A DNA stretch of 54,318 nucleotides from an uncultured Bacteroidales bacterium (GTDB lineage Bacteria; Bacteroidota; Bacteroidia; Bacteroidales; Paludibacteraceae). Shown here one piece after another: positions 1-6,810 of this stretch; within the stretch, counting starts at the first letter, position 1; every line of letters starts with the position of its first letter. A program made the position numbers and the translations under genes. Under the pieces are notes generated by a model. The model had not been told where the DNA came from. It saw only the letters and a list, made by a program, of their open reading frames with translations, and ran no database searches. The DNA lies in assembly GCA_934716995.1 (NCBI GenBank), contig CAKUYO010000016.1, forward strand, positions 1-54,318. Reading direction: 5' to 3'.

Positions 1-2
1 CC

Positions 3-218
3 GCCTGCAAGGAACTCTATACGCGGTTGAAAGAGAGAGGCAAATCCGGCAAACTGGCGTTGGTGGCAGTGATGAATAAGGTCATCCGGCAGAGTTTTGC
101 GGTTGTCAAACACAACACCGATTATCAGGACGGATTTGTCTCCAAGGGACCTCAACCACTCCCCGCAGGGAGCGCCTGCCGGCAAGGGAGTGTCGGAACA
201 CTCCCGACGAGGCAATAA
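3..218 (+). CDS. IS110-family transposase, C-terminal fragment (5' end outside the window)
   Basis: This is the last 71 residues of a protein that enters from the left edge in frame 3. The stretch beginning CKELYTRLKERGKSGK, followed by LVAVMNKVIRQSF, resembles the C-terminal end of the Transposase_20 region of IS110-type recombinases, which move insertion sequences without terminal inverted repeats. The final 20 or so residues are rich in G, P and S and do not look like a conserved tail. They lie over a perfect hairpin (GGGAGTGT at 186-193 pairing with ACACTCCC at 198-205), so the coding end may run into the IS end. The start and catalytic domains are not visible. The family call rests on a short segment. 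Confidence 0.65.
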   Translation, partial: ACKELYTRLKERGKSGKLALVAVMNKVIRQSFAVVKHNTDYQDGFVSKGPQPLPAGSACRQGSVGTLPTRQ

Positions 219-303
219 AGCACCTTTTTATCCATAAAAATCATTTTTTTTCAACATAGTTCGTTAATTACCCATTAATGCTTTTCTATGAAATGAATGG
301 TTC

Positions 304-335
304 AATTATATGTTTCTAAAAACAATAATTAACGT
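304..335. repeat. 32-base interspersed repeat, copy 1
   Basis: This segment starts AATTATATGT and ends TAATTAACGT. It recurs at 50409-50440 with two mismatches. Both copies lie in spacers made of AATTAACG-type words; copy 1 runs straight into a MITE-like element at 331. Confidence 0.7.
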
Positions 336-474
336 CGGTTCGATATAAGCAGACTGTCTTACTTTTCCGCCGTAGGCGAATAAGATTAATGGCAATTTAT
401 GGATGTAAAGACAAAGATTTATTTAGATTTCTGGCCGCTGTGCGGCAAAGGAGTTTTTATATCGAACTCACGTT
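331..474. mobile_element. MITE-like element, copy A (144 bases)
   Basis: The element begins AACGTCGGTTCGATATAA. Its end, read on the opposite strand, begins AACGTGAGTTCGATATAA, so the ends form an imperfect inverted repeat of about 18 bases. It holds no open reading frame of note. An internal hairpin, GCCGC-TGT-GCGGC, lies at 434-446. Copies of the same length occur at 18290-18432 and 48358-48500, with a fragment at 17067-17110. TTA and TAA flank the ends, compatible with insertion at TTAA, but no target duplication can be proved. No transposase is encoded. With neighbouring arrays it fills most of the 219-564 spacer. Confidence 0.75.
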
Positions 475-497
475 AATTAACGATAAATTGATGATAA

Positions 498-538
498 TTA
501 ATGGAGACTTTTAATGGTTCTTTAATGGGCATTAATGG
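498..538 (+). repeat. TTAATGG short array with about 11-base spacing
   Basis: TTAATGG occurs at 498, 511, 522 and 532, giving spacings of 13, 11 and 10. The array lies just before the start codon at 565. The same word is arrayed before the start codon at 6811. Confidence 0.7.
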
Positions 539-564
539 CGAAAAAGTCTTAAAGGAAACTAAAA

Positions 565-1155
565 ATGGAAATCAAAAACCTCCTTCCGGCAACCACCCGC
601 GATGAGTTCCGCAGTTGGTTGCAATCGCACTACGCCACCGAGGCGGAGTGCTGGGTGCGTGTGAAGCGCGGGCGCCCGAAGGACGATAGCACGTTTTGGT
701 ATATCGATGCCGTGGAGGAGGCGATGTGTTTCGGTTGGATTGACAGCACCACCAAGACCGTTGACGGGGTGCATCTGCAGCGTTTCTGTCATCGGCGCAA
801 GGACAGCAACTGGACGGAACTGAACAAAGCCCGTTGCCGCAGGATGGAGCAACTCGGACGGATGACCGATGCGGGGCGAGCCGTTTATCCGGATAGCAAT
901 GTCAGGTGGTTGTCGGGTGGATGTCAGGTGGATGGCGATATTCTGGCTGCTCTCCAAGCCGACCCAGTAGTATGGGAAAATTACCAAAAACAGCCCGAGT
1001 TGTACCGCCGTGTGCGGATAGATACCATTCAGTTCAACAAGAAAAGCCGCCCCGAACTATATCGCACCCGCTTGCAAAAATACATTGATAACACCCGCAA
1101 AGGCATCCTCTATGGCGAATGGAACGACGGCGGGCGGCTGAATGACAATATATGA
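565..1155 (+). CDS. YdeI/OmpD-associated family protein
   Basis: This 196-residue protein matches the YdeI/OmdA family over its length: EECWV-type strand followed by AVEEAMCFGWIDS, then SNWTELNKARCRRMEQLGRM, and a C-terminal region ending YGEWNDGGRL. The biochemical role of the family is not established; a role in protection against antimicrobial peptides has been proposed for some members. It probably acts in the cytoplasm, as no signal peptide is seen. Its stop overlaps the pnuC start by four bases (ATGA), so the two are likely co-translated. Residues about 112-122 are encoded by an exact 11-base tandem array (900-932), which occupies a linker between the two conserved halves. Confidence 0.85.
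   Translation: MEIKNLLPATTRDEFRSWLQSHYATEAECWVRVKRGRPKDDSTFWYIDAVEEAMCFGWIDSTTKTVDGVHLQRFCHRRKDSNWTELNKARCRRMEQLGRMTDAGRAVYPDSNVRWLSGGCQVDGDILAALQADPVVWENYQKQPELYRRVRIDTIQFNKKSRPELYRTRLQKYIDNTRKGILYGEWNDGGRLNDNI
900..932 (+). repeat. 11-base tandem array inside a coding region (3 units)
   Basis: TGTCAGGTGG, TGTCGGGTGG and TGTCAGGTGG start at 900, 911 and 922. Three units make 33 bases, so the reading frame is kept. The complementary word (ATCCACCC) forms intergenic arrays at 34879-34908 and 44373-44402. Confidence 0.9.
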
Positions 1156-1811
1156 AAAAAGACAAGATAATCGATTGGAGCATCCTTGCTGCGGGGCTGT
1201 TGGTACAGGTGGTGGTCTATGTGCTGATGCCTGACAACCCTTGGTCGCTGGTGAGCGGATTGTTCGGTATGTGTTCCGTGATACTCTGTTCGCAGGGCAA
1301 TATACTCACTTTCTTTTTCGGCTTCGGGCAGATAGTCACCTATACTTATCTCTGTTATTTGGAGCGTTTTTATGCGGGCATTGTGATGAATGTCTTTTAT
1401 TTTCTGACCCAGGTATATGGTTTTTTTGCATGGCGTAAACGGCTGCAAAAAAGTGGGGAACAGACCTCGGAGGTAACTATTACCACCCGCACTTTGCCGC
1501 TCCCTGTTTTGCTGACAATCTCAGTCGTATCATTGGGCGTATCTGCTTTAGTGGGCTGGTTGTTAAGTACTTATACAGCAGACGGCAGTCCGTATTTGGA
1601 CGCATTCACTACTATTCCTGCCCTGGTGGCGCAGGTGCTGATGATGTTGGCATACCGTGAACAGTGGTACTTGTGGCTGTTTGTCGATGTGCTTACCACG
1701 GTTATGTGGCTCCTTGCCGGCAACTATTGCATGACCGCCCTCTATGCTTTCTGGTGCCTGACCTGCCTCTTCGGCTACATCCGCTGGACAAAACAATTGG
1801 AAACAAAATAA
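1152..1811 (+). CDS. pnuC: Nicotinamide riboside transporter PnuC
   Basis: This 219-residue inner-membrane protein has about seven hydrophobic segments and the PnuC signature region NVFYFLTQVYGFFAWRKR. PnuC proteins take up nicotinamide riboside by facilitated diffusion for NAD salvage; some Bacteroidetes homologues carry other vitamins such as thiamine. No TPP riboswitch or other leader was seen upstream, because the gene overlaps the preceding YdeI-like gene by four bases. Its substrate therefore cannot be fixed from context. The length is normal for the family. Confidence 0.88.
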   Translation: MKKDKIIDWSILAAGLLVQVVVYVLMPDNPWSLVSGLFGMCSVILCSQGNILTFFFGFGQIVTYTYLCYLERFYAGIVMNVFYFLTQVYGFFAWRKRLQKSGEQTSEVTITTRTLPLPVLLTISVVSLGVSALVGWLLSTYTADGSPYLDAFTTIPALVAQVLMMLAYREQWYLWLFVDVLTTVMWLLAGNYCMTALYAFWCLTCLFGYIRWTKQLETK

Positions 1812-1866
1812 GAAAAAGAAAGAATTGAATTTTAAGGGATTGGAATATCAACAAGTTAGAACAAAT

Positions 1867-2589
1867 ATGGGAAAGAATACTCAAACGGCGCAAGTGATTG
1901 AGGCTCTGCGAAAAGAAGGTGGTTTTGCCACTCTGCGCAGGCTGAATGAAATCGTAGATTTTTCTACGTGGGGGACAAAGACACCAGAGGCGACGGTAAG
2001 ACGTATCGTGCAAAATAGTGGGGCTGTTTTTCGTATTCAACCGGGATTGTGGGCTTTGGAGGATATGCGCGACAAGGTTCTCAAAAAGATTGAACTGCAG
2101 ATTGGCAACTCTGCAAGTGAGGAGAGATTTTCGCACGGATATTACCAAGGTTTGCTTATAGAGATTGGCAGATACCGGCAGCAACAGACATATATTCCTG
2201 CACAAGATAAGGGACGTAAGTTTATGGGAATTAAGTCGTTGCAAGAAATGGCAGATACGACCGATTTGCCCGATTTTACGTATGAAGAATTGAAGAAAAA
2301 AGCACGAACCGTAGATGTAATATGGTTTAACAAGCGCGGAATGCCGTCTGCTTTCTATGAAGTGGAGCATACAACGGATATAAAGAATTCATTATCCAAA
2401 TTTTATGAGTTGCAAGATTTTTATGCTGGCTTTTATATTGTGGCGGATAGCAGCAGAAGAAAAGAATATGAGGACAAACTCAATGTTTCAATGTTTGAAC
2501 CTATCCGAAAACGTGTTTCGTTCTTGGATTACAACCGAGTGGCTACGATGTACGAAAGTTTGAAAAATTTAAGCAATGTAGTTTGGTAA
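1867..2589 (+). CDS. Predicted winged-helix plus PD-(D/E)XK nuclease-like protein
   Basis: The protein has 240 residues from ATG 1867. An upstream in-frame TTG at 1825 would add 14 unconvincing residues. The N-terminal 75 residues (QVIEALRKEGGFATLRRL, then TPEATVRRIVQ and PGLWAL) look like a HARE-HTH or related winged-helix domain. The C-terminal half carries ARTVDVIWF, then AFYEVEHTTDIKNSL and GFYIVAD. This pattern, Asp followed by E-x-E between strands, is seen in restriction-endonuclease-like folds. HARE-HTH domains are known to be fused to such nucleases. No methyltransferase or other defence gene is adjacent. The function is inferred only; DNA binding and cleavage are possible. Confidence 0.55.
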   Translation: MGKNTQTAQVIEALRKEGGFATLRRLNEIVDFSTWGTKTPEATVRRIVQNSGAVFRIQPGLWALEDMRDKVLKKIELQIGNSASEERFSHGYYQGLLIEIGRYRQQQTYIPAQDKGRKFMGIKSLQEMADTTDLPDFTYEELKKKARTVDVIWFNKRGMPSAFYEVEHTTDIKNSLSKFYELQDFYAGFYIVADSSRRKEYEDKLNVSMFEPIRKRVSFLDYNRVATMYESLKNLSNVVW

Positions 2590-2605
2590 AAACAGAAAAT
2601 ATGCT

Positions 2606-4399
2606 ATGGCTGTTACACCTTATTTGTTAGTAGAGGATTTGACCAAATCGGTGGGGTCGAAAGTGCTGTTTTCGGATATATCGTTTGCCGTGAATGAGGG
2701 GCAGCGGGTGGCGCTGATTGCCCGCAATGGGGTTGGAAAGTCCACTCTGATGGATATTCTTACTCGTCGCACAGACTATGACAGCGGGCGTATCACGTGG
2801 CGCAACGACCTTAAAATCAGTTATCTGCCGCAACGTATCTCTCTCCCGCAGGATGTGTCGGTGCGTGCTTTGTCCAAAAGTTCGGAACAGGAGTTGCGTT
2901 TGTCGCAGTTCCTCACGCAGTTGGGAATCACCGATACCGACCAACTCATAGGACACCTGAGCGGCGGGCAGCAGAAACGTGTTGCGTTGGCGCAAGTGCT
3001 CTCGGAAGAACCTGATTTTCTGCTGCTTGATGAACCAACCAACCATCTTGACCTCGATATGGTGGCGTGGCTCGAGGAGTATCTGCGCCGCTCCGCTATC
3101 ACATTGTTGCTCGTTACCCACGACCGCTATTTCCTCGACCGTGTATGTTCGGATATACTGGAGATTGACCAGAACCAACTCTATTCCTACCACGGCAATT
3201 ATTCCTACTATTTGGAGAAAAGGGCGGAGCGTATTGAGGCGCAGAACGCCGAGGCGGACAAGTTCCGCAACCTCTACCGCACCGAACTCGACTGGATGAG
3301 GCGCATGCCGCAAGCGCGTGCGCACAAGGCGCAGTATCGCATTGATAATTTCTACGAGATAGAGAAGAAAGCCAAGCGGGTCAATCAGGAGGGCGATGTG
3401 CGGCTGCAGGTGCAATCGGCATATATCGGCAACAAGATTTTTGAGGCGAAAGATGTATGCAAGTCGTTCACTGTTCCTGTCAAAGACTCTTCGGAGCAAC
3501 CGCATACCATACAGATACTCAACCATTTCTCGTATGTGTTCTCGCGCTATGAGAAACTCGGTATCATCGGCAACAACGGTACGGGCAAGTCCACTTTTCT
3601 GCGTCTGCTGTTGGGTGAGATACAGCCCGACAGCGGGTGTTTCGACATCGGTACGACAGTGCGTTTCGGCTACTATCGCCAGCAGGGGCTACTATTTGAC
3701 GGGAGCAAAAAAGTGATTGATATTGTGCGTGATATAGCCGAAACTATCGACCTCGGCAACGGAGACCGGCTGACGGCAAGCCAGTTCCTGCAGCATTTCC
3801 TTTTTTCGCCCTCGCAGCAATATGATTTTGTGGCGAAGTTGTCGGGCGGCGAACGGCAGCGGCTGCACCTCTGTACGGTGCTGATGCGCAACCCGAATTT
3901 CCTGATACTCGATGAACCTACCAACGACCTCGATATTCCTACGCTCAATGTGCTGGAGGACTATCTGCGCAATTTCAGGGGCTGTCTGATTGTGGTGAGC
4001 CATGACCGCTATTTTATGGACAAGGTAGTGGACCATCTGTTTGTCTTCCGTGGCAATGGGGTGGTGGACGATTTTCCCGGCAACTATACGCAATACAGAG
4101 AACAATGTTCAATTAACAATGAGCAATTAACAATTAACAAAGCGAAGACAGATATAGGAAAAGAAACAAAGCCTGTCGCAAACCGTGTACGGAAATTGTC
4201 GTTCAATGAAAAGCGCGAGATGGAGGATTTGGAGGCGCGTATCCCGCAGTTGGAGCAGGAAAAAAGCGACCTCGAGGCACAACTCTCGGGCGGACTTACC
4301 GACAGCGATGCCATTGCCCAAGCCTCTGCCCGCTATCGGGAAGTGCAGACCCTGTTGGACGAGGCGGAGATGCGTTGGCTCGAACTGAGTGAAATATAG
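2606..4399 (+). CDS. ABC-F family ATPase (Uup-like)
   Basis: The 597-residue protein has two ATP-binding cassettes and no membrane segments, as in ABC-F proteins that act on ribosomes. Cassette 1 has ARNGVGKST, LSGGQQKR and LLLDEPTNHLD. Cassette 2 has GNNGTGKST, LSGGERQR and LILDEPTNDLD. A C-terminal charged coiled coil (about residues 525-597) resembles the Uup C-terminal domain. The linker before that coil, residues about 500-512, is encoded by a 7-base repeat array (4103-4137), so it is probably not conserved. Start ATG 2606 is 16 bases after the previous gene. Whether it is a housekeeping translation factor or an antibiotic-protection type cannot be told from sequence alone. Confidence 0.9.
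   Translation: MAVTPYLLVEDLTKSVGSKVLFSDISFAVNEGQRVALIARNGVGKSTLMDILTRRTDYDSGRITWRNDLKISYLPQRISLPQDVSVRALSKSSEQELRLSQFLTQLGITDTDQLIGHLSGGQQKRVALAQVLSEEPDFLLLDEPTNHLDLDMVAWLEEYLRRSAITLLLVTHDRYFLDRVCSDILEIDQNQLYSYHGNYSYYLEKRAERIEAQNAEADKFRNLYRTELDWMRRMPQARAHKAQYRIDNFYEIEKKAKRVNQEGDVRLQVQSAYIGNKIFEAKDVCKSFTVPVKDSSEQPHTIQILNHFSYVFSRYEKLGIIGNNGTGKSTFLRLLLGEIQPDSGCFDIGTTVRFGYYRQQGLLFDGSKKVIDIVRDIAETIDLGNGDRLTASQFLQHFLFSPSQQYDFVAKLSGGERQRLHLCTVLMRNPNFLILDEPTNDLDIPTLNVLEDYLRNFRGCLIVVSHDRYFMDKVVDHLFVFRGNGVVDDFPGNYTQYREQCSINNEQLTINKAKTDIGKETKPVANRVRKLSFNEKREMEDLEARIPQLEQEKSDLEAQLSGGLTDSDAIAQASARYREVQTLLDEAEMRWLELSEI
4103..4137 (+). repeat. 7-base tandem array inside the ABC-F gene (5 units)
   Basis: CAATGTT, CAATTAA, CAATGAG, CAATTAA and CAATTAA follow one another at 4103, 4110, 4117, 4124 and 4131. 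The same words form spacer arrays elsewhere in the window. The encoded linker lies between the second ATPase cassette and the C-terminal coiled coil. Confidence 0.9.
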
Positions 4400-4435
4400 T
4401 CTTTCTATCCGCATAGGATTAGCATCGGAAGTGCA

Positions 4436-4467
4436 TTTGTGTAATTCGGAAAAAAAGTGTATCTTTG
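4436..4467 (+). promoter_or_regulatory. Bacteroidetes-type promoter of the B12 locus
   Basis: TTTG at 4436-4439, 20 bases, then TATCTTTG at 4460-4467. This matches the -33 TTG / -7 TAnnTTTG consensus of the Bacteroidetes primary sigma factor. Transcription would start a few bases before the riboswitch. Confidence 0.8.
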
Positions 4468-4475
4468 CGGCGTAT

Positions 4476-4675
4476 TTGGATAAGGGAAACAGGTGGAAGT
4501 CCTGTACAGACCCGCTGCTGTAAGTTGCGTATCCGTAGCCCGTTTCTATGGCCACTGTCTGATTGTAGTCTCTATAGGGAGAGCAGGCGGGAAGGTCGGG
4601 CAAAGGAGCAACAAGTCAGAAGACCTGCCGGATATGCCTGTCGGGCTGTTGGCTGCTCTCGTGGATTGGAGCAGG
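4476..4675 (+). promoter_or_regulatory. Cobalamin (B12) riboswitch with expression platform
   Basis: The core GGGAAACAGGTGGAAGTCC at about 4484-4502 is followed by CAGACCCGCTGCTGTAA (4507-4523), then GCCACTG, and a B12 box AGTCAGAAGACCTGCC at 4614-4629. These are the conserved elements of adenosylcobalamin-family riboswitches. Downstream, CTGCTC (4653-4658) can pair with GAGCAG (4669-4674) eight bases before the btuB start codon. A translational OFF switch when B12 is plentiful is therefore likely, though a role of this hairpin in transcription is not excluded. Confidence 0.93.
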
Positions 4676-4681
4676 GCGACA

Positions 4682-6697
4682 ATGAAAAGATATTTGTGTG
4701 CAATATGGCTGTCGGTGCTTGGCATTGTATCGGTGTGGGGGGATAACCATACCGATACGGATTCTGTATCCGCTCTGTTCAATGTGGACGAGGTGATGGT
4801 TACGGCACGCACGTTGAGCAAAGATATTATCATTCCGCAAACGCTGCGGGGGGCGGAACTGCAGCGGCTCAATTCGTTGTCAGTGGCGGACGCTTTACGC
4901 TATTTCTCGGGCGTACAACTCAAAGATTATGGAGGGGTAGGGGGCATCAAAACTATCAATGTGCGTTCGATGGGCAGTCAGCATACGGCGGTGTATTACA
5001 ATGGTGTACAACTCGGCAACGCCCAGAACGGGCAGGTGGACTTGGGGCGCTTCTCGCTTGACAATATGGAGGAGATTGCGCTCTACAACGGGCAGAAATC
5101 CGACATCTGGCAGTCGGCTCGCGAGTTCGGCAGCGCAGGCAATGTCTATCTGACCACCCGCAAACCTTATTTCAAAGAAAATGAGAAAGTGCACGTGCGT
5201 GCGCAGATGCGTGCAGGCAGTTTTGCCTTGGCTAACCCCGCAGTGGGGGTGGACGTGCGTCTGGCGGAGGGTTTGAGCCTGACGCTGGATGCCGAGTACG
5301 TCTATTCCGACGGCAAATATCCTTTCCGCTACAGGCGTGTGCTGCCCGACGGACAGGTGGCGTACGATACCACGGCGGTGCGGCAGAACGGTGACATCAA
5401 TGCCGTGCGCACCGAGGCGGGACTGCACCACTACTATTCCAATACGGGCTTTTGGCGGCTGCACCTGTACAATTACTATTCCGAGCGCGGCGTGCCGGGG
5501 GCGATTGTGAACAACGTGTGGCGCAATGGCGAGCGGCTGTGGGACAGAAACACTTTCGGACAGGTGCAATGGCAGGACGAGTATTTCGGGCGTTGGAGCC
5601 TGCGCGGACTGCTCAAATATGCCAACGACTACACGCATTATGTCAATTACGACGAGAGGCTTCTTCCCGCTGACAATCAGTATCTTCAACAGGAATTATA
5701 CCTGTCGCTGGCGCAGAAAGTGATGCTTTTCCGCTGGTGGGACATGAGCGTGGCATATGATTTCCAGTACAATCACCTCCGCCGTGAGAATCTGCTCTTG
5801 GATGCCGACTGCGACTATTTTCACCGCTGGTCGCACTGGTTGAGCGTGGCATCGGCATGGAATGTGCAGGACTATCTGCGTGTGCAGACCTCGGTGCTGA
5901 TGACGCAGGTGGACAAGCGTAGCCCGCGTGTTACGCCCGGTGTGTTCCTCAGTCTGCGTCCGTGGCACGCTATCGATTTGAGTCTCAATGCGTTTTACAA
6001 ACAGTCGTATCGCTATCCCACTTTCAACGACCTCTACTATACCGATATGGGCAATGCCGACTTGCGCCCCGAGTTGGCACGGCAGCATAGTGTGGATCTG
6101 ACCTACCGCCTGCGGAAACAGACGGTGCAGAACCTGCTCCTGTCGCTGTCGTACTACTACAATAGGGTGTCCGACAAGATTATTGCCTATCCCAAGGGGC
6201 AGCAGTTCCGTTGGACAATGCTCAATCTCGGCTTGGTGAAAATCAACGGTGTGGACACCAAAGCGGACTTGTCGCTGTCGTTGCCTATGCGTTTTGTCCT
6301 GCGAATGAGACTCAATTATACCTACCAGACAGCCATCGACGTTACCAATCCCGCAGACACCTATTATAATAATCAGATTCCGTATATCCCGTGGCATAGC
6401 GGCAGTGCGGTGGCGGGACTGGACTATACCGCCCGCCGTGGCGACCGGTACGGGTTGAACTATTCGTTTATCTATGTGGGGGAGCGCTACGGGCAGCAGG
6501 AGAATACGGCGTACAACTATGTGCAACCGTGGTACACCCACGACCTCAGCCTGTATGGCGAGTGGACTGTCTGCCAACGCCATACTCTCAAACTGACCCT
6601 CGAGATCAACAACCTCCTCGGTCAGGACTACGAGGTTATCCAAAACTACCCCATGCCCAAACAAAATTTCCGCTGCACCCTCGCATACCGCTTCTAA
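4682..6697 (+). CDS. btuB: BtuB-like TonB-dependent receptor for corrinoids
   Basis: The 671-residue outer-membrane protein starts at ATG 4682, giving a signal peptide (MKRYLCAIWLSVLGIVSVWG). Longer in-frame starts would lie inside the riboswitch. A TonB-box-like segment (NVDEVMVTAR) precedes a plug domain (SVADALRYFSGVQLKDYGG, NVRSMGSQHTAVYYNGVQLG), then a beta-barrel ending in FRCTLAYRF with a terminal Phe. It would import B12 across the outer membrane using TonB energy. The riboswitch and the BtuG-like gene downstream support the substrate. The length is typical. The stop codon is the first word of a 7-base array. Confidence 0.9.
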   Translation: MKRYLCAIWLSVLGIVSVWGDNHTDTDSVSALFNVDEVMVTARTLSKDIIIPQTLRGAELQRLNSLSVADALRYFSGVQLKDYGGVGGIKTINVRSMGSQHTAVYYNGVQLGNAQNGQVDLGRFSLDNMEEIALYNGQKSDIWQSAREFGSAGNVYLTTRKPYFKENEKVHVRAQMRAGSFALANPAVGVDVRLAEGLSLTLDAEYVYSDGKYPFRYRRVLPDGQVAYDTTAVRQNGDINAVRTEAGLHHYYSNTGFWRLHLYNYYSERGVPGAIVNNVWRNGERLWDRNTFGQVQWQDEYFGRWSLRGLLKYANDYTHYVNYDERLLPADNQYLQQELYLSLAQKVMLFRWWDMSVAYDFQYNHLRRENLLLDADCDYFHRWSHWLSVASAWNVQDYLRVQTSVLMTQVDKRSPRVTPGVFLSLRPWHAIDLSLNAFYKQSYRYPTFNDLYYTDMGNADLRPELARQHSVDLTYRLRKQTVQNLLLSLSYYYNRVSDKIIAYPKGQQFRWTMLNLGLVKINGVDTKADLSLSLPMRFVLRMRLNYTYQTAIDVTNPADTYYNNQIPYIPWHSGSAVAGLDYTARRGDRYGLNYSFIYVGERYGQQENTAYNYVQPWYTHDLSLYGEWTVCQRHTLKLTLEINNLLGQDYEVIQNYPMPKQNFRCTLAYRF

Positions 6698-6803
6698 TGA
6701 CGAATTATGAATGATGAATGAAGAATTAACGGTCAATTAGCGGTAATTAACGGAGCCATAACCCCGCAAACGTTTTTAATGGAACTTTAATGGTCTTTAA
6801 TGG
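6695..6803 (+). repeat. Spacer composed of one 7-base and two 11-base arrays
   Basis: From the btuB stop codon: TAATGAC, GAATTAT, GAATGAT, GAATGAA and GAATTAA at 6695, 6702, 6709, 6716 and 6723. Then AATTAACGG-type words at 6724, 6735 and 6745 (spacing 11, 10). Then TTTAATGG at 6775, 6786 and 6796 (spacing 11, 10). The next start codon is at 6811, so nearly the whole spacer is repeat. Confidence 0.85.
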
Positions 6804-6810
6804 AGAAAAA

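Noticed and set aside
1..564. Complete IS110 element
   Set aside because: Only the C-terminal end is in the window; no start, no catalytic region and no defined right end can be shown.
1100..1160. TPP riboswitch before pnuC
   Set aside because: There is no spacer: pnuC overlaps the preceding gene, and no thi-box sequence was seen.
5696..6736. A 346-codon open frame antisense to btuB
   Set aside because: It is the shadow of a well-supported receptor gene.
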